Assembly: GCA_030167125.1 (NCBI GenBank)
Contig: CP126531.1
Span: 1,922,001-1,986,000, forward strand
DNA length: 64,000 bases
Reading direction: 5' to 3'
Source of the DNA: Rhodanobacteraceae bacterium
GTDB taxonomy: Bacteria > Pseudomonadota > Gammaproteobacteria > Xanthomonadales > Rhodanobacteraceae
The notes below the pieces were generated by a model. It searched no databases. It saw only the letters and a program-made list of their open reading frames with translations, and was not told the DNA's origin. Each line of letters begins with the position of its first letter. Position 1 is the stretch's first letter. Positions 27,906 through 46,789 of the stretch are shown in pieces. Both the position numbers and the translations under genes were made by a program.

Positions 27906-28733
27906 TTACTTGGTCCGGCGGCGCACGATCATGTTCTGCGTGCGCTTGTTGTTGCGGGTCTTGTAACCCTTGGTCGGCGTGCCCCACGGGCTGACCGGAT
28001 GGCGGCCGCCGGAGGTGCGGCCTTCGCCGCCGCCGTGCGGATGGTCGACCGGGTTCATCACCACGCCGCGGACGGTCGGGCGGATGCCCAGCCAACGCTT
28101 GGCGCCGGCCTTGCCGAGCTTCTTGAGGCTGTGTTCGGAGTTGCCGACTTCACCGATGGTGGCGCGGCACTCGACCGGGACCTTGCGCATTTCGCCCGAA
28201 CGCAGGCGCAGCGTGGCGTAACCGGATTCGCGCGCGACCAGCTGCGCGGACGAACCGGCGCTGCGCGCGAGCTGCGCGCCCTTGCCGGGCTTCATCTCGA
28301 CGCAATGCACGGTGGTGCCGATCGGCATGTTGCGCAGCGGCAGCGTGTTGCCGTCCTTGATCGGCGCATCGGTGCCGGCCATCAGCTGCATGCCGATCTG
28401 GATGCCCTTGGGCGCGATGATGTAGCGGCGCTCGCCATCCACGTAGCACAGCAGCGCGATGTGCGCGGTGCGGTTGGGGTCGTATTCGATGCGCTCGACC
28501 CGGCAGGCCACGCCTTCCTTGTCGCGCTTGAAGTCGATGATGCGGTAGTGCTGCTTGTGCCCGCCGCCACGATGGCGCACGGTGATGCGCCCGAAGTGGT
28601 TGCGTCCACCGGTCTTGGTCTGGACTTCGGTCAACGCCGCGTACGGCGCGCCCTTGTGCAGGTCGGCCGGCGGCGCGACGCGCACCATTCCGCGGCGTCC
28701 CGGCGAAGTCGGCTTGGGTGTGATCAGTGCCAT
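27906..28733 (-). CDS. rplB: 50S ribosomal protein L2
   Basis: 275 residues, start [15 protein letters not shown] at 28733. The strongly conserved [20 protein letters not shown] loop near the C terminus, essential for peptidyl-transferase activity and subunit joining, is intact. Order rplW-rplB-rpsS is canonical. Confidence 0.98.
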   Translation of the reverse strand: MALITPKPTSPGRRGMVRVAPPADLHKGAPYAALTEVQTKTGGRNHFGRITVRHRGGGHKQHYRIIDFKRDKEGVACRVERIEYDPNRTAHIALLCYVDGERRYIIAPKGIQIGMQLMAGTDAPIKDGNTLPLRNMPIGTTVHCVEMKPGKGAQLARSAGSSAQLVARESGYATLRLRSGEMRKVPVECRATIGEVGNSEHSLKKLGKAGAKRWLGIRPTVRGVVMNPVDHPHGGGEGRTSGGRHPVSPWGTPTKGYKTRNNKRTQNMIVRRRTK

Positions 28734-28753
28734 CTGGATTGCACCTCTGGATA

Positions 28754-29050
28754 TCAGGCCCGGCCCGCGGCGGCTTCGATGGTCTGGCCTTCGGCCAGGC
28801 GCACGTAAGCCTTGCGGACGCTGGCCTTGCGACCGGGGCGGAAGCGGAACATCTTCAGCTTGCCCTTGACGTTGGCCATGTTCACCGACACCACGTTCAC
28901 GTCGAACATCTGCTCGACCGCGGACTTGACGTCGGCCTTGGTGGCGCCGGGCGCCACCGCGAATACGTATTGGTTGTGCTCGGACAGCCGCGTGCTCTTT
29001 TCGGAGACGTACGGCGCACGCAGCACCGACAGGATGCGTTCTGAGCTCAT
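28754..29050 (-). CDS. rplW: 50S ribosomal protein L23
   Basis: 98 residues, start [20 protein letters not shown]23 is the docking site for trigger factor and SRP at the tunnel exit. It contains [20 protein letters not shown]. The ATG overlaps the rplD stop by 4 nt (ATGA). Confidence 0.97.
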   Translation of the reverse strand: MSSERILSVLRAPYVSEKSTRLSEHNQYVFAVAPGATKADVKSAVEQMFDVNVVSVNMANVKGKLKMFRFRPGRKASVRKAYVRLAEGQTIEAAAGRA

Positions 29051-29652
29051 GCCAGCCACTCCTCGACCTTCTTGACCGCGTCGACGGTGATGACGACGTG
29101 GTCGGCCGCGGCCAGCGCGACCGGGTTGATGCCGTCGACATCGATGACGTCGATGATGTTCTGGTTGTTGCGCGCGGCAAGGTACAGCTTCTCGTCCACG
29201 GCGTTGCTCACGATCAGTGTGCGGCCCTTGGCTTCGATCGCGTCGAGCTTGCCGATCAGCGACTTGGTCTTGGGTGCGTCGACCGCGAATTCCGGGACCA
29301 CCTTCAGGCGACCCTGGCGATTCAGTTCGGCCAGCATCGAACACAGCGCGCCGCGGTACATTTTGCGGTTGACCTTCTGCGCGAAGTCGCGCGGCTGCGC
29401 CGCGAACGCGCGCGCGCCGCCGACGAAGATCGGCGCACGGTAGTCGCCGTGGCGGGCACCGCCGCCCTTCTGCTTCTTGAACTTCTTGGTGGTGCCCGAG
29501 ACTCGGGTGTGGTTCAACTGCGCCTTGGTGCCGGCGCGGCCCGCGTTGCGGTACGCCGTCACCACCTGATGCACGAGATCCTGGCGGAACGCGGCGCCGA
29601 AGATCGCTTCGGAAACCTGTACCGGGCTCGCGCCAATCACATTCAGTTCCAT
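29047..29652 (-). CDS. rplD: 50S ribosomal protein L4
   Basis: 201 residues, start [19 protein letters not shown]. The extended tunnel loop with [20 protein letters not shown] and [18 protein letters not shown] is present. L4 represses the S10 operon in E. coli; no matching S10 leader was identified here. Confidence 0.97.
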   Translation of the reverse strand: MELNVIGASPVQVSEAIFGAAFRQDLVHQVVTAYRNAGRAGTKAQLNHTRVSGTTKKFKKQKGGGARHGDYRAPIFVGGARAFAAQPRDFAQKVNRKMYRGALCSMLAELNRQGRLKVVPEFAVDAPKTKSLIGKLDAIEAKGRTLIVSNAVDEKLYLAARNNQNIIDVIDVDGINPVALAAADHVVITVDAVKKVEEWLA

Positions 29653-29663
29653 GGTCAGGCTCC

Positions 29664-30305
29664 TCAAGCCTTGGCCGCCGGGCGCACGACCACGTCGCCG
29701 CCGGTGGCACCGGGCACTGCGCCCTTGACTGCGATCAGGTGGCGCTCGGCGTCCACGCTGACCACTTCGAGATTCATCGCCGAACGATTCACCGCGCCCA
29801 TGTGTCCGGCCATCTTCTTGCCGGGGAACACGCGGCCCGGCGTCTGGCGCTGGCCGATCGAACCCGGCGCGCGATGCGACAGCGAGTTGCCGTGCGTGGC
29901 GTCGCCCATCGTGAAGTGATGGCGCTTGATCGTGCCCTGGAAGCCCTTGCCCTTGGACACGCCCGCGACGTCGACGATCTGGCCGACCTTGAACACGTCG
30001 TCCACCTTGATCTCGGCGCCGACCGCGTACTTGCCGGCGTCCTTGTCGTCGAGGCGGAACTCCCACAGGCCGCGGCCCGGCTCCACCTTCGCCTTGGCGA
30101 AGTGGCCCTTGGCCGGCTTGGTCAGCAGCGACGCGCGCTTGGCGCCCGCGGTGACCTGCACCGCGACGTAACCGTCGTTGTCGGTGGTCTTGACCTGGGT
30201 GACGCGGTTCGGCGTCGCCTCGATCAACGTCACCGGCACCGAGCGGCCGTCTTCGGTGAAGAGCCGGCTCATGCCGCATTTCTTTCCAATCAGTCCGATG
30301 CTCAT
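29664..30305 (-). CDS. rplC: 50S ribosomal protein L3
   Basis: 213 residues, start [20 protein letters not shown] at 30305. The long loop towards the peptidyl-transferase centre contains [14 protein letters not shown] and RRTPGRV-like [19 protein letters not shown], including the glutamine that PrmB methylates. An ATG 18 nt upstream is less likely. Confidence 0.97.
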   Translation of the reverse strand: MSIGLIGKKCGMSRLFTEDGRSVPVTLIEATPNRVTQVKTTDNDGYVAVQVTAGAKRASLLTKPAKGHFAKAKVEPGRGLWEFRLDDKDAGKYAVGAEIKVDDVFKVGQIVDVAGVSKGKGFQGTIKRHHFTMGDATHGNSLSHRAPGSIGQRQTPGRVFPGKKMAGHMGAVNRSAMNLEVVSVDAERHLIAVKGAVPGATGGDVVVRPAAKA

Positions 30306-30319
30306 GTTCGGTCTCGCTC

Positions 30320-30631
30320 TCAACCCAGCTTGATCTGCACGTCCACGCCGGCGGCGAGGTCGAGCTTCATCAGCGCATCCACGGTCTTGTCGTTCGGATC
30401 GACGATGTCCAGCACGCGCTTGTGGGTACGCGTCTCGTACTGATCGCGCGCATCCTTGTCCACGTGCGGCGACACCAGGATGGTGTAGCGCTCGATCTTG
30501 GTCGGCAGCGGAATCGGGCCGCGCACCTGCGCACCCGTACGCTTGGCCGTTTCCACGATCTCGCTGGCAGACTTGTCGATCAGGCGATGGTCGTAGGCCT
30601 TCAGCCGGATGCGGATGTTCTGGGTTGCCAT
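30320..30631 (-). CDS. rpsJ: 30S ribosomal protein S10 (NusE)
   Basis: 103 residues: [38 protein letters not shown]10 is also NusE, partner of NusB and of the C-terminal domain of NusG, whose gene is in this window. It is the first gene of the S10 cluster and follows tuf after 133 nt containing tandem hairpins. Confidence 0.98.
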   Translation of the reverse strand: MATQNIRIRLKAYDHRLIDKSASEIVETAKRTGAQVRGPIPLPTKIERYTILVSPHVDKDARDQYETRTHKRVLDIVDPNDKTVDALMKLDLAAGVDVQIKLG

Positions 30632-30684
30632 GTCTGTTTACTCGCTAAAGAACGTTTGTTTTCAGCTTTTCGCTTTTCTGCTCT

Positions 30685-30759
30685 CCCTGGTGTTATGCGG
30701 CTCTGCCGCATGAACACCGGGAGTTATCACGACGCCACGCAAGTGGCGTCCGGGATAAC
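30685..30759 (-). promoter_or_regulatory. Tandem hairpins after tuf copy 1
   Basis: Directly after the tuf TAA. Hairpin A (30723-30759): GACGCCAC and GTGGCGTC with a 4-nt loop, closed by GTTATC...GATAAC. Hairpin B (30685-30721): CGGTGTTCATGCGGC facing GCCGCATAACACC. Hairpin B is nearly identical after tuf copy 2; hairpin A keeps the outer GTTAT...ATAAC but has unrelated interior sequence. No U-run follows, so simple intrinsic termination is doubtful. Confidence 0.75.
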
Positions 30760-30764
30760 ACCAG

Positions 30765-31955
<1,191 letters not shown>

Positions 31956-32009
31956 GACGTTCTACCTTTGGTATCTGTTTTCAGTCTTGGAACATCAAAA
32001 GCATTTTTT

Positions 32010-32081
32010 GACACGGATGAACACGGATAAAAGCTGATTTATTTTTCTTGATCCGTGTTTATCCGCTTCTATCCGCGTCTA
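32010..32081. repeat. Inverted decad array between fusA and tuf
   Basis: Left arm has two units of ACACGGATGA/ACACGGATAA (period 10); right arm has three of ATCCGTGTTT, ATCCGCTTCT, ATCCGCGTCT (32050-32081). The loop is AAAAGCTGATTTATTTTTCTTG. It begins 7 nt after the fusA stop. It has the same architecture as the heptad elements but a different unit and period. Confidence 0.8.
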
Positions 32082-32088
32082 AAGCTCT

Positions 32089-34179
<2,091 letters not shown>

Positions 34180-34245
34180 GATCGACTCAAGAATTCAAAG
34201 AACGGACTTCTGCAGCGCGCCCGTTACGGGTGCGTGCAACTTCAA

Positions 34246-34713
34246 TTACCAGCGGTAGTGCGAGAAGGCCTTGTTGGCTTCCGCCATGCGATGGGTTTCC
34301 TCGCGCTTCTTCACTGCGCCGCCGCGGTTTTCCGAGGCGTCAAGCAGTTCGGCGGCCAGCTTGCGCGGCATCGAGTTCTCGCCGCGCTTGCGCGCCGCCT
34401 CGATGGTCCAGCGCATCGCCAGCGCGGTGCGGCGCGAAGCGCGCACTTCGACCGGCACCTGGTAGGTGGCGCCGCCGACGCGCCGCGACTTCACTTCCAC
34501 CGCGGGCGCGACGTTGTTCAGCGCCTTTTCGACCAGCGCGACCGGCTCCGGGTTCTTCTGGCCCAGATGCTCGAGCGCACCGTAGACGATGCCTTCGGCG
34601 ACCGACTTCTTGCCGCTCTGCATCACCATGTTGATGAAGCGCGCGATCAGCTCGCTGCCGTGCTTCGGATCGGGCAGGGTCACGCGGGCGGGATGGGAAC
34701 CTTTACGAGACAT
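34246..34713 (-). CDS. rpsG: 30S ribosomal protein S7
   Basis: 155 residues, opening [20 protein letters not shown] (an N-terminal variant a few residues off the usual MPRR start) and containing [16 protein letters not shown] and [13 protein letters not shown]7 nucleates assembly of the 30S head and in E. coli represses the str operon. It starts 5 nt after rpsL. Confidence 0.97.
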   Translation of the reverse strand: MSRKGSHPARVTLPDPKHGSELIARFINMVMQSGKKSVAEGIVYGALEHLGQKNPEPVALVEKALNNVAPAVEVKSRRVGGATYQVPVEVRASRRTALAMRWTIEAARKRGENSMPRKLAAELLDASENRGGAVKKREETHRMAEANKAFSHYRW

Positions 34714-34718
34714 AGTGA

Positions 34719-35093
34719 TCAGCCCTTCGGACGCTTGGCGCCGTACTTGGAACGCGACTTGCGGCGCTTGGCGATGCCGGCGCAATCGAGCGAGCCGCGC
34801 ACGGTGTGGTAGCGCACGCCCGGCAGGTCCTTGACGCGGCCGCCGCGGATCAGCACCACCGAGTGCTCCTGCAGGTTGTGGCCTTCGCCGCCGATGTACG
34901 AGATGACCTCGTAACCGTTGGTCAGGCGCACCTTGGCCACCTTGCGCATCGCCGAGTTCGGCTTCTTCGGCGTGGTGGTGTACACGCGGGTGCACACGCC
35001 GCGGCGCTGCGGGCAGTTCTGCAGCGCGGGCGAGTCACTCTTGTAGGTTTTCGGGCTGCGCGGTCGGCGCACCAACTGGTTGACAGTTGCCAT
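34719..35093 (-). CDS. rpsL: 30S ribosomal protein S12
   Basis: 124 residues, start [20 protein letters not shown]. The decoding-centre loop [19 protein letters not shown] retains the wild-type lysine whose change gives streptomycin resistance, and [13 protein letters not shown] retains the second resistance-site lysine, so the allele looks wild type at both. First gene of the str operon, after a 355-nt gap from rpoC. Confidence 0.98.
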   Translation of the reverse strand: MATVNQLVRRPRSPKTYKSDSPALQNCPQRRGVCTRVYTTTPKKPNSAMRKVAKVRLTNGYEVISYIGGEGHNLQEHSVVLIRGGRVKDLPGVRYHTVRGSLDCAGIAKRRKSRSKYGAKRPKG

Positions 35094-35153
35094 GACTTTC
35101 CAGGTTCTCGATTGAAGTTCCGAGGAACTGTTGCAAGAAGCTCTTGATCTTCA

Positions 35154-35306
35154 GCCCCCTTGAGTCAAGGGGGCGATCAAACCATTGCGATGCAAGGTTT
35201 GATGGGGGTTGTGGAGGCATGACTGACCAAGTCGATCCGAAAACTCGCCAGTCAATCAATGCTTCCAGATGAAAACGCAAGGGCAGACCGGAAACCCGGT
35301 CTGCCC
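35154..35306 (-). terminator. Two hairpins in the rpoC-rpsL spacer; possible terminator or attenuator
   Basis: GGGCAGACCGG and CCGGTCTGCCC form an 11-bp perfect stem with a 4-nt loop at 35281-35306, and on the minus strand TTGCGTTTTC follows. A second palindrome, GCCCCCTTGA-G-TCAAGGGGGC, is at 35154-35174, with a relative at 49953-49972. The spacer 35094-35448 contains no gene; it may hold the str operon promoter. Confidence 0.6.
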
Positions 35307-35448
35307 AGAAGCGGAATTTTAGCACGGAATCGCGAAACCGGACAAGCTTTCGCGCCGTCGTGGCATCCTGCTCTCGAACACGAAGCGCATCCGTTGCGCC
35401 TCATTTCGATGGTGGCCGCGCGCACGTTGCGCGCGGCTTGTCACATCA

Positions 35449-39666
<4,218 letters not shown>

Positions 39667-39720
39667 TTACTTGTCTCCGGGAGGAGCGAATTCTTGGGCG
39701 GTGGCTGGGATTGGCTCGAT

Positions 39721-39815
39721 TCGGGACTCGGGACTCGGGACTCGGGACCCGGAAAAGCAAAAGCTTTGCGGCTCTTGATCTTCCGAGTCCCGAGTCCCGG
39801 GCCCCGTGTCCCGGC
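39721..39815. repeat. Inverted heptad array between rpoB and rpoC (GGGACTC family)
   Basis: Left arm 39721-39751 with GGGACTC repeated about four times, loop GGAAAAGCAAAAGCTTTGC, right arm 39783-39815 complementary. It lies 2 nt after the rpoB stop, inside an operon whose two products are needed in equal amounts. The transcript's 5' arm has four G-tracts. Confidence 0.88.
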
Positions 39816-39817
39816 TC

Positions 39818-42800
39818 TTATCGCTCTTCCAGCTCCATGTCGATCGCCAGCGAGCGGATTTCCTTGACCAGCACGTTGAACGATTCGGGCATGCCCGCCG
39901 CCATCTTGTGTTCGCCGTCGACGATGGCCTTGTACATCTGGTTGCGGCCCTGCACGTCGTCCGACTTCACCGTCAGCATTTCCTGCAGCGTGTAGGCCGC
40001 ACCGTAGGCTTCCAGCGCCCACACTTCCATTTCGCCGAAGCGCTGGCCGCCGAACTGCGCACGGCCGCCCAACGGCTGCTGGGTGACCAGCGAGTACGGA
40101 CCGGTGGAACGCGCGTGCATCTTGTCGTCGACCAGGTGGTTGAGCTTCAGGTAATGCATGTAGCCCACCGTGACCGGACGATCGAACGCATCGCCGGTGC
40201 GGCCGTCGTACAGCGTGGTCTGGCCCGACTCCGGCAGCTCGGCCAGCTTCAGCATGGCCTTGATCTCGGCTTCGTCGGCGCCGTCGAACACCGGCGTCGC
40301 CATCGGCACGCCGGCTTTGAGGTTTTCCGCGAGCGCGAGGATCTCGTGGTCCTTCAGCGAATCGAGATCGACGTGCTGTTCGTGCTTGCCCGAGTTGTAG
40401 ATCTCGTTGAGGAACTTGCGGACCTTGTCTGCCTTCTCCTTCGCTTCCAGCATCTTGCCGATCTTCTCGCCCAGGCCCTTCGCGGCCCACCCGAGGTGGG
40501 TCTCGAGGATCTGGCCTATGTTCATGCGCGAAGGCACGCCCAGCGGATTCAGCACGATGTCGATCGGCGTGCCGTCGGCCATGTACGGCATGTCCTCGAC
40601 CGGCGCGATCATCGACACCACGCCCTTGTTGCCGTGGCGGCCGGCCATCTTGTCGCCCGGCTGGATGCGGCGCTTGACCGCCAGGTGCACCTTGACCTGC
40701 TTCAGCACGCCCGGGGCGAGGTCGTCGCCTGCGGTGATCTTGGCCTGCTTCTCGCGGAAGCGCTTGTCGAAGGCTTCCTTGTGGCGCTTGATCTGCTCGG
40801 CCGCGCGCGAAACCAGTTCCGCGGCTTCCTCGTCCTTGGGATTGATCTTGAACCACTCGTCCTTCTTCAGGGAATCGAGGTATTCGTCGGTGATCTCAGC
40901 GCCCTTCTTCAGGCCCTGCGGACCCGAGTTGGCGGGCTTGCCGACCAGCTGCGAGCGCAGGCGGCCGTAGATCGCGCCTTCCAGGATGCGGAACTGGTCG
41001 TCCAGGTCCTTGCGGACGCGCTGGATTTCCATTTCCTCGATCTGCTTGGCGCGCTCGTCCTTCTCGATGCCGTCGCGGGTGAACACCTGCACGTCGATCA
41101 CGGTGCCGTCCATGCCGGGCGGCACGCGCAAGCTGGAGTCCTTCACGTCGGACGCCTTCTCGCCGAAGATCGCGCGCAGCAGTTTCTCTTCCGGCGTCAG
41201 TTGCGATTCGCCCTTCGGCGTGACCTTGCCGACCAGGATGTCACCCACCTTCACTTCCGCGCCGATGTACACGATGCCGGACTTGTCGAGCCGGTTCAGC
41301 GCCTGCTCGCCCACGTTCGGGATGTCGGCGGTGATTTCCTCCGGCCCGAGCTTGGTGTCGCGCGCCTGGCAGGTCAGTTCCTCGATGTGGATCGAGGTGT
41401 AGCGGTCTTCCTGCACCACGCGCTCGGACAGCAGCACCGAGTCCTCGAAGTTGTAGCCATTCCACGGCATGAACGCGACCAGCATGTTCTGGCCCAACGC
41501 CAGTTCGCCGAGATCGGTCGAGGAACCGTCGGCCAGCACGTCGCCCTTCGCGACCTTGTCGCCGACGTTGACCAGCGGACGCTGGTTCAGGTTGGTGCTC
41601 TGGTTGGAACGCGTGTACTTGGTGAGCGTGTAGATGTCCACGCCCGGATCGTTCTCGCCGACTTCCTTCTCGTTGACGCGCACCACGATTCGCGCGGCGT
41701 CGACCTGCTCGATCACGCCGCCGCGGCGCGCCGCGATGGTGACGCCGGAATCGCGCGCGACCGCGCGCTCGATGCCGGTGCCGACCAGCGGCTTCTCGGA
41801 ACGCAGCGTCGGCACGGCCTGGCGCTGCATGTTGGCGCCCATCAGCGCGCGGTTGGCGTCGTCGTGTTCCAGGAACGGCACCAGCGCGGCCGCGACCGAC
41901 ACGGTCTGCATCGGCGACACGTCCATGTAGTTGATCTCGGACACCGGACGCAATTCGGATTCGCCCTTGAAGCGGCAGGACACGAATTCCTCGGTGAACT
42001 TCCCGTGCTTGTCGAGCGGCGAGTTGGCCTGCGCGATGACGTAATTGCCCTCCTCGATCGCGGACAGGTAATCGACGTCGTCGGTGACCTTGCCGTTGGT
42101 GACCTTGCGGTACGGCGTTTCCAGGAAGCCGTAGTGGTTGGTGCGCGCGTACACCGCCAGCGAGTTGATCAGGCCGATGTTCGGGCCTTCCGGCGTCTCG
42201 ATGGTGCAGACGCGACCGTAGTGGGTCGGATGCACGTCGCGCACTTCGAAGCCGGCGCGTTCGCGCGTCAGGCCGCCCGGCCCAAGCGCGGAAACACGGC
42301 GCTTGTGGGTGACTTCCGACAGCGGGTTGTTCTGGTCCATGAACTGCGACAGCTGCGACGAGCCGAAGAACTCCTTCACCGCGGCCGCGACCGGCTTGGC
42401 GTTGATGAGATCCTGCGGACCCAGGTTGTCGGCCTCGGCGAGCGACAGGCGCTCCTTGACCGCGCGCTCGACGCGCACCAGACCGATGCGGAACGCGTTC
42501 TCCGCCATTTCGCCGACCGAACGCACGCGGCGGTTGCCGAGGTGGTCGATGTCGTCGACGGTGCCGTGGCCGTTCTTGATCTCAATCAGCACGCGCAACA
42601 CGTCGAGGATATCGGACGTGTCGCCCTGTGCTTCCACCAGCCGGATAGCGTCGTCCTCCTTGCGGCTCGAGAAATACTTGTGGTCGTACAGCACCGCGGG
42701 ACCGGTCACGTCGGTGCGGCCGACGCGGCGGTTGAACTTCATGCGGCCGACCGTCGACAGGTCGTAGCGCTCGAAGGTGAAGAACAGGTTGTGGAACAGG

Positions 42801-43972
42801 TTCTGCGCGGCCTCTTTCGTCGGCGGCTCGCCCGGACGCATCATCCGGTAGATCTCGACCAGCGCTTCCAGCTGCGTGTGGGTCGGATCGGCCCGCAAGG
42901 TGTTGGAAATGTACGGACCGCGATCGAGGTCGTTGACGAACAGCGTCGCGATCGTGTCGATGCCGGCCTTGCGGAAAGTCGCGATCAGTTCGACGGTCAG
43001 CTCGTCGTTGGCCGACGCCAGCAGCTCGCCGGTGTTCGCATCGACGATGTCGTTGGCCAGGATGCGGCCGACCATGTAGTCGTCCGGCACTTCCAGCGTG
43101 GTGATCTTGGCGTTCTTGAGTTCACGCACGTGGCGCGCGGTGATGCGCTTGTCCTTCTCGACCAGCACTTTGTCGCCGGCCACGAGGTCGAAGTTCAGCG
43201 TTTCACCGCGCAGGCGCTCGGGCACCAGCGCCAGTTCGGCGTGGCCTTCCTTGCCGAGGTGGAACACGTTGTGCTCGAAGAAGATGTCCAGCATCTCTTC
43301 GTTGGTGTAGCCGAGCGCGCGCAGCAGGATCGTCACCGGCAGCTTGCGGCGGCGGTCGATGCGGGTGAACAGCACTTCCTTGGGATCGAACTCGAAGTCG
43401 AGCCACGAGCCGCGGTACGGAATCACGCGCGCGTTGAACAGCAGCTTGCCGGACGAATGCTGCTTGCCCTTGTCGTGGTCGAAGAACACGCCGGGCGAGC
43501 GGTGCAGCTGCGAGACGATCACGCGCTCGGTGCCGTTGACGATGAAGGTGCCGGTCTCGGTCATGAGCGGAATCTCGCCCATGTAGACCTCCTGCTCCTT
43601 CACCAGCTTCGGTACCTTCTTGGACGCCGGGCTGTCCTTGTCGTAAATGACCAGGCGCACCTTGACGCGCAGCGGCGCGCCGTAGCTCATGCCGCGCTGG
43701 CGGCATTCGCGCTCGTCGAACGCGGGTTCACCGAAGTGGTAGTCGACGAATTCCAGTTCCGCGTTGCCGGAATGGCTCTTGATCGGGAACACGGATTTCA
43801 GCGCGGCCTCGAGGCCCTTGTCCTCGCGCTTGCCCGGCGGCACGTCGGCCTGCAGGAAATCGCGATAGGAATCAGTCTGGATGGTCAGCAGGTTGGGCAC
43901 GCCGAGGACCGGCGGGCGCTTGCCGAAATCCTTGCGGATGCGCTTCTTTTCGGTGAAGGAATAGGTCGTCAT
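39818..43972 (-). CDS. rpoB: DNA-directed RNA polymerase subunit beta
   Basis: 1384 residues. The rifampicin-binding cluster [20 protein letters not shown] followed by [11 protein letters not shown] appears wild type at the main resistance sites (Asp, His, Ser). The [13 protein letters not shown] motif and the C-terminal anchor [18 protein letters not shown] are intact. It follows rplL after 310 nt. Confidence 0.99.
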   Translation of the reverse strand: MTTYSFTEKKRIRKDFGKRPPVLGVPNLLTIQTDSYRDFLQADVPPGKREDKGLEAALKSVFPIKSHSGNAELEFVDYHFGEPAFDERECRQRGMSYGAPLRVKVRLVIYDKDSPASKKVPKLVKEQEVYMGEIPLMTETGTFIVNGTERVIVSQLHRSPGVFFDHDKGKQHSSGKLLFNARVIPYRGSWLDFEFDPKEVLFTRIDRRRKLPVTILLRALGYTNEEMLDIFFEHNVFHLGKEGHAELALVPERLRGETLNFDLVAGDKVLVEKDKRITARHVRELKNAKITTLEVPDDYMVGRILANDIVDANTGELLASANDELTVELIATFRKAGIDTIATLFVNDLDRGPYISNTLRADPTHTQLEALVEIYRMMRPGEPPTKEAAQNLFHNLFFTFERYDLSTVGRMKFNRRVGRTDVTGPAVLYDHKYFSSRKEDDAIRLVEAQGDTSDILDVLRVLIEIKNGHGTVDDIDHLGNRRVRSVGEMAENAFRIGLVRVERAVKERLSLAEADNLGPQDLINAKPVAAAVKEFFGSSQLSQFMDQNNPLSEVTHKRRVSALGPGGLTRERAGFEVRDVHPTHYGRVCTIETPEGPNIGLINSLAVYARTNHYGFLETPYRKVTNGKVTDDVDYLSAIEEGNYVIAQANSPLDKHGKFTEEFVSCRFKGESELRPVSEINYMDVSPMQTVSVAAALVPFLEHDDANRALMGANMQRQAVPTLRSEKPLVGTGIERAVARDSGVTIAARRGGVIEQVDAARIVVRVNEKEVGENDPGVDIYTLTKYTRSNQSTNLNQRPLVNVGDKVAKGDVLADGSSTDLGELALGQNMLVAFMPWNGYNFEDSVLLSERVVQEDRYTSIHIEELTCQARDTKLGPEEITADIPNVGEQALNRLDKSGIVYIGAEVKVGDILVGKVTPKGESQLTPEEKLLRAIFGEKASDVKDSSLRVPPGMDGTVIDVQVFTRDGIEKDERAKQIEEMEIQRVRKDLDDQFRILEGAIYGRLRSQLVGKPANSGPQGLKKGAEITDEYLDSLKKDEWFKINPKDEEAAELVSRAAEQIKRHKEAFDKRFREKQAKITAGDDLAPGVLKQVKVHLAVKRRIQPGDKMAGRHGNKGVVSMIAPVEDMPYMADGTPIDIVLNPLGVPSRMNIGQILETHLGWAAKGLGEKIGKMLEAKEKADKVRKFLNEIYNSGKHEQHVDLDSLKDHEILALAENLKAGVPMATPVFDGADEAEIKAMLKLAELPESGQTTLYDGRTGDAFDRPVTVGYMHYLKLNHLVDDKMHARSTGPYSLVTQQPLGGRAQFGGQRFGEMEVWALEAYGAAYTLQEMLTVKSDDVQGRNQMYKAIVDGEHKMAAGMPESFNVLVKEIRSLAIDMELEER

Positions 43973-44286
43973 GGATTGCTACCGCCTCGTTCTGTGGACA
44001 CGGGGCCGCTTGCGGGCCCGGAAAACGTGGTGGAGCTGTCACTGAGGAAGTCGCTGGTATTGCCGGCACCAGCACGCCCATCTGCTGCTACTTCTGTGAA
44101 CAACTCGAATCTGATTTTTACATCGTGCTACATCACGCCGTTACAACGGCGAAAGCCCAGGGGCGGAAGCCCCCAGGCTGGTTTCGTCATTCCCGCGAAA
44201 GCGGGAATCCAGTGACTTCAAAGGCACTGGACCCCGTGTCATCGGCCATCCATGGCCTGCACGGGGTGACCACATCCTGTGGTCAC
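43973..44286 (-). promoter_or_regulatory. rplL-rpoB spacer with hairpins (possible attenuator/processing region)
   Basis: About 310 nt without a gene. At 44266-44286 GTGACCACA-TCC-TGTGGTCAC makes a 9-bp perfect hairpin that contains the rplL stop codon. Further along are CCTGGGGGC-TTCC-GCCCCTGGG (44155-44180) and a CATTCCCGCGAAAGCGGGAAT repeat (44186-44216). E. coli has an attenuator and RNase III site in the same interval; equivalence here is inferred from position only. Confidence 0.55.
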
Positions 44287-44663
44287 TTCAACTCGACCTT
44301 GGCACCGGCCGCTTCGAGATCCTTCTTGAACTTCTCGGCGTCTTCCTTGCTGGCGCCTTCCTTGACGGTCTGCGGCGCGCCTTCCACCAGATCCTTGGCT
44401 TCTTTCAAGCCAAGACCGGTGATCGCACGCACGGCCTTGATCACTTCGACCTTCTTCTCGCCGACGGCTGCCAGCACGACGTTGAATTCGGTCTTCTCTT
44501 CGGCGGCGGCGGCGCCACCACCAGCGGCCGGGGCGGCGGCGACGGCCACCGGGGCCGCGGCGGACACGCCGAACTTCTCTTCCATCGCCTTGACCAGCTC
44601 CATCACCTCGACGAGGGTCTTGGACGAGATGGCTTCGATGATGTCTTCATTGCTGAGGGACAT
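44283..44663 (-). CDS. rplL: 50S ribosomal protein L7/L12
   Basis: 126 residues: N-terminal dimerisation region [20 protein letters not shown], Ala/Gly-rich hinge, and the C-terminal factor-binding domain [20 protein letters not shown] with [19 protein letters not shown]. It forms the stalk that recruits translational GTPases. It follows rplJ by 75 nt. Confidence 0.98.
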   Translation of the reverse strand: MSLSNEDIIEAISSKTLVEVMELVKAMEEKFGVSAAAPVAVAAAPAAGGGAAAAEEKTEFNVVLAAVGEKKVEVIKAVRAITGLGLKEAKDLVEGAPQTVKEGASKEDAEKFKKDLEAAGAKVELK

Positions 44664-44738
44664 GGGGTTGCTCCTGAAACTTTGAAAGGTTGATTGGGAA
44701 AAAACTTTGAAACGGATCGAGTTCGTCCGAACTTCGGC

Positions 44739-45263
44739 TTACGCGGCCTTCTGCTGCCCGACCGCATTGATGACGCGGGCGGTCTGCGCGGCGGGCTCGG
44801 CCAGCACGCGCACCAGCATGGTGGCGGGCTGCACCAGCACGCTGAGCAGCATCGACAGCGCCTGCTCGCGGGTCGGCAGCGAAGCCAGCACGTCAACGTG
44901 CGAGGCGGGATACGCCTTGCCGCCGATCGCGACCAGCTTCGGCTTCAGGGCATCGTTGGCCTTGACGTACTCCTTGACCAGACGCCCGGCGGCACCCGGA
45001 TCCTCGGTCGAGAAGGCATACAGCAACGGACCGGTGAGCTGCGCTTTCGCGCACTCGTAATCGGTTCCGTCCACTGCACGACGCACGAGGGTGTTCTTTG
45101 CAACTTTCAGGAACACACCCGAGGTACGTGCCTTCTTGCGCAGCTCGGTGAGCTGCTCGACCGTGAGACCCGCGTACTCCGCGGCGACCAGCGAGTGCGC
45201 CTTGGCGGCCACTTCTGCCAGTTCGGCAACGAGCTCTTTCTTTTGTGCCAGATTGAGCGGCAT
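44739..45263 (-). CDS. rplJ: 50S ribosomal protein L10
   Basis: 174 residues, start [19 protein letters not shown], with [11 protein letters not shown] and the C-terminal helix that carries L12 dimers. L10 (with L12) binds its own mRNA leader in E. coli. A 372-nt spacer separates it from rplA; the leader proposed at 45264-45530 lies there. Confidence 0.97.
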   Translation of the reverse strand: MPLNLAQKKELVAELAEVAAKAHSLVAAEYAGLTVEQLTELRKKARTSGVFLKVAKNTLVRRAVDGTDYECAKAQLTGPLLYAFSTEDPGAAGRLVKEYVKANDALKPKLVAIGGKAYPASHVDVLASLPTREQALSMLLSVLVQPATMLVRVLAEPAAQTARVINAVGQQKAA

Positions 45264-45530
45264 TGCTTGCCTCCAATGAATCCATCGCGCTCCGTGCGCA
45301 ATGCATTCGAACTAAACGGACCGTCGGCATCCTGCCGATCCGCCGGCACCTTTCGGTGCCTTGTTGCGGTGTCCGCTCGGAGATCAACCTTTCAGTCGAT
45401 TCGTTGCGGGCGACACCATCTGCGCAGGCGGGAATCGTTCATTGATTCCGATTGAGGCTCGGCGAGTCGAAACCCGCTTCGCCACCTGCGGTCTTTGACG
45501 GCTCGGTTGCGATGCTCTGCAACGTCGCCC
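45264..45530 (-). promoter_or_regulatory. Probable rplJ mRNA leader (L10 autoregulation region)
   Basis: About 270 nt of non-coding sequence directly ahead of rplJ. It contains a GGCACC-GAAA-GGTGCC hairpin (45345-45360) and several smaller palindromes. Long structured leaders at this position bind the L10-L12 complex in many bacteria. The assignment rests on position and length; the kink-turn was not traced base by base. Confidence 0.5.
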
Positions 45531-45540
45531 TCAAAAAAGC

Positions 45541-45630
45541 CGGGACTGGGGACCGGGGATTGGGGACCAGTAGAAGCGAAGCCCGCGAGCTGTTGCTTTT
45601 ACCGGTCCCCGGTCCCTAGTCCCTGGTCCC
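45541..45630. repeat. Inverted heptad array between rplA and rplJ (GGGACTG/GGGACCG family)
   Basis: Left arm 45541-45569 (GGGACTG, GGGACCG, GGGATTG, GGGACC), right arm 45601-45630 complementary. The loop includes AGTAGAAGCGAAGCCCGCG and GAGCTGTTGCTTTT. It starts 5 nt after the rplA stop. Both strands contain four G-tracts within 30 nt. Confidence 0.87.
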
Positions 45631-45635
45631 TTATT

Positions 45636-46343
<708 letters not shown>

Positions 46344-46344
46344 G

Positions 46345-46776
46345 TCAGACGCCCTCCACGTTGAGACCCATGCTGCGCGCGCTGCCGGCGATGGTGCGCA
46401 CGGCCGCGTCCAGATCCGCCGCGGTGAGGTCGGGCTCTTTCTGCTTGGCGATGTCTTCCAGCTGCTTGCGCGTCACCTTGCCCACCTTGTCGGTGTTGGG
46501 CTTGGACGAACCAGACTGGATGCCGACTGCCTTCTTCAGCAGCACGGTCGCGGGCGGGGTCTTGGTGACGAAGGTGAAGCTGCGATCCGAATACGCGGTG
46601 ATGATCACCGGAATCGGCAGGCCCTTCTCGATCTTCTGCGTGGCGGCGTTGAACGCCTTGCAGAACTCCATGATGTTGAGGCCGCGCTGGCCCAGCGCCG
46701 GACCGACCGGCGGACTGGGATTGGCCTCACCGGCCTTGACCTGCAGCTTGATGTAACCGACGACTTTCTTTGCCAT
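46345..46776 (-). CDS. rplK: 50S ribosomal protein L11
   Basis: 143 residues: [20 protein letters not shown] with [17 protein letters not shown], and the C-terminal rRNA-binding [13 protein letters not shown]11 is needed for RelA activation and binds thiostrepton. It starts 115 nt after nusG, a spacer holding a repeat and a short leader hairpin. Confidence 0.98.
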   Translation of the reverse strand: MAKKVVGYIKLQVKAGEANPSPPVGPALGQRGLNIMEFCKAFNAATQKIEKGLPIPVIITAYSDRSFTFVTKTPPATVLLKKAVGIQSGSSKPNTDKVGKVTRKQLEDIAKQKEPDLTAADLDAAVRTIAGSARSMGLNVEGV

Positions 46777-46789
46777 TGCTTTTGCTCCT

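Noticed and set aside
39721..39815. CRISPR array or minisatellite.
   Set aside because: Units are 7 nt with no spacers, arranged as inverted arms around one loop; no cas genes in the window.
39806..44215. A 1,469-codon open frame on the plus strand opposite rpoB, and a similar 1,211-codon frame opposite rpoC (35461-39096).
   Set aside because: They mirror strong third-position GC bias of the rpo genes; His/Arg/Asp-rich composition and absence of any recognisable domain mark them as antisense shadows.
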